Positions 61,336 to 64,000 of a DNA stretch of 64,000 bases are shown here, in pieces. The first letter of the stretch is position 1; each line of letters opens with the position of its first letter. Under the pieces are notes generated by a model. The model saw only the letters and a program-made list of their open reading frames with translations. It made no database searches and was not told the origin of the DNA. The translations under genes were made by a program, and so were the position numbers. The stretch is from Winogradskyella vincentii (GTDB lineage Bacteria; Bacteroidota; Bacteroidia; Flavobacteriales; Flavobacteriaceae): the NCBI RefSeq assembly GCF_020166345.1, contig NZ_JAIUJS010000007.1, forward strand, positions 1-64,000, written 5' to 3'.

Positions 61336-64000
61336 TTAATCTTAATTCTTACACCGTCACTATGGCTGCTAAACTCTGGTGCATACATAGATTGAATTCT
61401 GCTAATTCCATTACTCATGTTACCTGCATTATTAACTCTTAAGTCGTACTCAAAAACAAATATGCCTTTAGGTAAATAATCAATAAAGAAATTGGTAGAA
61501 GCGTCTTTGGTACTTTCATAATATCCAAGTCCATCTTGCCATTTATATTGTGATAATACATTGATTGGCTCTAGGCCTGATGCTCTCATATCCTTTAGAT
61601 GGATAAATTCCATTGAACGGTCAGTACTTAACTCTATACGAACGCGCACAAGGTCACCAACTTTTAATTCGGTACTATCCGTTATTTCTGATATTTCTTC
61701 ACCTATATCTCTATTTGTTTTTAGAAATAGTTTTTTACTTAACTTTAAAGGAGATTCTGACGTGGTGATTTTATCTAAGTCTTCAAAATATTGCCAATAC
61801 ATTGCTCCCCAAGCTATACCATCGCCTTTTTTCGATACCGTAACGTAAGCCATTTTTTGAGTGATTTCTGGCCCAGACCATGATGTTTTATAATAACCCG
61901 TACCTGCTTCTAATTTCACGTCCTCAAGGGTTCTAGGTGAAATAGTCTCATTACCAACCTTTACATCCACCATGTCAGTGACATCTAACCAAGAACTGCC
62001 TTGCAACAATAAAGCATACACTGCTTCAGTGGTTGCTTTGGTAGTTTTCCACTGGTTAGTTTGTTTGTTTTTGAGTAACCAAATCTTCAGATTGTCAATT
62101 GTAGTAATATCATTATCAATTTCACTAAACGCTTCAATTAATAAGGCCTGTGTCTCAATAGGTGCCTGATACCAGTGCCAAGAATTGGTATTTTCTTTCC
62201 AGTACATGCCTAATTCATCAGAAGTAATACTGTTTTCTTTTAATGATTTCAATATGGCATTGCTAGTTTTTGAATCCTCCATTCTATGCATAGTTAAAGC
62301 CATTAATCCTTTAGCATATAATGATCGTTTTAACCAATACTTTTTTATTTGACCTTTATAATAAGAGATGATGTCTTTTACTTCGTTTGATGAAGGTGCC
62401 TCAGGATAAAAACTACGTACATACAAGTAATGTAGTTGCATGTAGGACAAATGGTCCTTTGATAAATCTATATTACTATTATACTTTTTAAGGTTTTTAT
62501 ACTCTTTTACAAATTCTGCATCTAAATATCTTAATGCCTTCATCACCATATCATGGTTGTCATGTTGTGTTAAGTTTACATTGAGTTGCTTTAGATGCCC
62601 AAATCCTGCTAATATATGCTGTGTTATATAGCGATTGTCTCTGCCACCATTAAACCAAGGCCAGGCTCCACTAGCAGATTGGTTGTTCTGTAACTTAAGT
62701 TTAGCAGATTGTAATTCGTTATTCATTTTATTCAAATCAAATAGCAATCCGATACGTTTCTTTTGCTCAGTTTCAGTTTGAGCATCTCTTAGCCAAGGTG
62801 TTTCTTGGATAAGAATATTTTTGAGCTCTTTGTTATTTTCTAAATTAGAAAGCAAGGCATCTGAGGATTTCCATTGATTAAAAACGGCTTCTATTTTTGT
62901 GTTAGATTGTACAATATGTTGTGCCAGTGCATTGGCATAATAGCGAGAAAACGTTTGTTCATTGCAGTCGTAAGGATATTCCATTAAATAGGGCAGTGCT
63001 TGTACAGCATACCAAGCTGGATTTGAAGTCATCTCTAAGGTTAACTTATAGTTGCTCAATGTCTTTGAGGTATAATCCTTAAGCTTGTCTAGAGTGAATG
63101 TTTTGCTTTGATTAGATCTTACCCACATTGGTAAGGTTTCTGTCACCAGCATTCGGTTGCTTAAAACGGGTAATGCATTTTGTTCACCATCACTAAATTC
63201 ACCTGTTGTAGCTATGACCTTGTATTGAACTGCTTGAATATTTTCAGGAATAAACAATGTCCATGATACATTTGTATTACCCTTTGGGTCTACAGCAAAA
63301 TTCTGATCAGTTAATTCTGTCATAACCGTGAAGTTGCGACCAGATTCACCTTTTAGTAATGTCGTTAAGAATTTTCCAGTTACAGGATCTGTCAGTTCTA
63401 AACGTACCATTCCTGTAAGCTCTTTCTCTGTGAGATTTGCAATTTTACTACCTATCGTTATTTCATCACCTTCTCGTAAAAATCGAGGTGCGTTAGGTAT
63501 AACCATAAGTTCTTTTTGTGTAACCGTTTCCATTTGGGTTACGGTGCTTTCTAAGTTTTTAGTGTGTGCTAATAATTGCAATTTCCATTTAGTCAATGCC
63601 TCTGGTGCTTTAAAACTAAAATTCACATTTCCTTCGTTATCAGTCTTTAGCTGTGGAAAGAAAAAAGCTGTCTCATTCAAGTTTTTACGGATTTGGACTG
63701 TGGTTAAATCAGAATCCAGATCTTTTTTTGTATTTGAATCTAATTCTTGAATATTTGCATTGCCTGTGACGTTATATCCACCAACAACAACCTCTTCAAG
63801 ATCCGCTTCATCTTCTGTTGCTATAAACGCATCAGAAACTACTGGTGCGACAAGTGCTTCGGGATAATCACCATCACGAGCCCGCATTTTTCTCATGGCA
63901 TATCCAACATTTCCAAAATAAAAACCAAACCAATTTAACTTGTCATATAATTGTGGTGAAACGCCAGTTATACCATTAAATCTATTATGCAAATCAAAGG
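61332..64000 (-). CDS. Alpha-2-macroglobulin family protein, C-terminal part (cut by window edge)
   Basis: C-terminal 889 codons or so of a bacterial alpha-2-macroglobulin-like protein. The frame stays open to the right edge, so the N-terminus lies outside. The A2M domain appears at LNETAFFFPQLKTDNEGNVNF and the following FKAPEALTKWKLQLLAHT. A thioester motif CNEQ (CxEQ) lies in YPYDCNEQTFSRYY, encoded around 62955-62967, and a long alpha/alpha-toroid of the TED type follows. The C-terminal domain ends in DLRVNNAGNMSNGISRIQ. Bacterial members are envelope proteins thought to trap foreign proteases. The gene is convergent with the DinB-like gene. Confidence 0.9.
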   Translation of the reverse strand, partial: FDLHNRFNGITGVSPQLYDKLNWFGFYFGNVGYAMRKMRARDGDYPEALVAPVVSDAFIATEDEADLEEVVVGGYNVTGNANIQELDSNTKKDLDSDLTTVQIRKNLNETAFFFPQLKTDNEGNVNFSFKAPEALTKWKLQLLAHTKNLESTVTQMETVTQKELMVIPNAPRFLREGDEITIGSKIANLTEKELTGMVRLELTDPVTGKFLTTLLKGESGRNFTVMTELTDQNFAVDPKGNTNVSWTLFIPENIQAVQYKVIATTGEFSDGEQNALPVLSNRMLVTETLPMWVRSNQSKTFTLDKLKDYTSKTLSNYKLTLEMTSNPAWYAVQALPYLMEYPYDCNEQTFSRYYANALAQHIVQSNTKIEAVFNQWKSSDALLSNLENNKELKNILIQETPWLRDAQTETEQKKRIGLLFDLNKMNNELQSAKLKLQNNQSASGAWPWFNGGRDNRYITQHILAGFGHLKQLNVNLTQHDNHDMVMKALRYLDAEFVKEYKNLKKYNSNIDLSKDHLSYMQLHYLYVRSFYPEAPSSNEVKDIISYYKGQIKKYWLKRSLYAKGLMALTMHRMEDSKTSNAILKSLKENSITSDELGMYWKENTNSWHWYQAPIETQALLIEAFSEIDNDITTIDNLKIWLLKNKQTNQWKTTKATTEAVYALLLQGSSWLDVTDMVDVKVGNETISPRTLEDVKLEAGTGYYKTSWSGPEITQKMAYVTVSKKGDGIAWGAMYWQYFEDLDKITTSESPLKLSKKLFLKTNRDIGEEISEITDSTELKVGDLVRVRIELSTDRSMEFIHLKDMRASGLEPINVLSQYKWQDGLGYYESTKDASTNFFIDYLPKGIFVFEYDLRVNNAGNMSNGISRIQSMYAPEFSSHSDGVRIKIN

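Noticed and set aside
1-64000. Prophage, insertion sequence, integron, restriction or CRISPR-Cas genes
   Set aside because: No transposase, integrase, Cas, methylase-restriction or phage structural gene was seen, and no terminal inverted repeats with target duplications were noticed by eye.

Overview
The window is a chromosomal segment of a low-GC marine-type member of the Bacteroidetes, most likely a Flavobacteriaceae species. The evidence is a gliding-motility lipoprotein gene (gldJ) beside the type IX secretion (T9SS) genes porU and porV, two giant secreted proteins ending in T9SS sorting domains, promoters of the Bacteroidetes form (TTG, 17 to 20 bases, TAnnTTTG), a near absence of Shine-Dalgarno sequences, and a Flavobacteria-like set of neighbours. 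Nothing looks like a prophage, insertion sequence, integron, CRISPR array or plasmid origin. Most of the window is core genome.

Layout. 1-120: 3' end of a 5S rRNA and its terminator. 275-3570: pta-ackA acetate/acetyl-CoA operon. 3637-8644: acyl-CoA dehydrogenase, divergent anmK, then an amino-acid dehydrogenase with nhaD. 8708-11909: ExbB-ExbD-TonB energy-transduction genes followed by folC. 11971-12161: two tRNA-Val genes. 12410-18313: a mosaic surface protein of about 1970 residues. 18358-26841: murF, gldJ, and divergently porU and porV. 26918-30138: cdd, pdhA and pdhC. 30217-32542: peptidase, reductase and phosphatase operon. 32582-36619: secreted FG-GAP/vanadium-haloperoxidase fusion. 36650-39861: SprT-like protein, mannose-1-phosphate guanylyltransferase, DUF389. 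39867-41371: Mla-type ABC transporter. 41485-45614: phosphatase, then on the other strand a FabH-like synthase, methyltransferase and glycosyltransferase. 45720-48569: gcvP. 48691-50316: degenerate UbiA-like protein, anti-sigma-like protein and sigma factor. 50447-53018: a small regulated membrane-protein locus. 53046-56897: M3 peptidase, a candidate small RNA, purE-purK. 57045-59414: a hypoxanthine phosphoribosyltransferase/adenylate kinase fusion, a PLDc_N protein and obgE. 59427-64000: potassium-channel-like protein, DUF4136 lipoprotein, exported DinB-like protein, and the C-terminal part of an alpha-2-macroglobulin protein cut by the window edge.

How the genes work together. Pta/AckA, PdhA/PdhC and GcvP belong to central carbon metabolism. 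PurE/PurK, the Hpt-Adk fusion and Cdd belong to nucleotide metabolism. GldJ, PorU and PorV build or process the T9SS, and the two giant proteins here are predicted T9SS clients.

The least ordinary part is 50447-53018. A GbsR/MarR-type regulator gene has a 26-base palindrome over its own promoter, and a second copy with the same half-sites and spacing stands directly before an operon of three unrecognised small membrane proteins, two of which are paralogues. A membrane-anchored protein with LAS-type zinc-peptidase motifs lies just upstream. Other points for a second look are an orphan promoter and terminator pair at 55173-55261 (candidate small RNA), the Hpt-Adk fusion, and the haloperoxidase fusion with a visible step in base composition.
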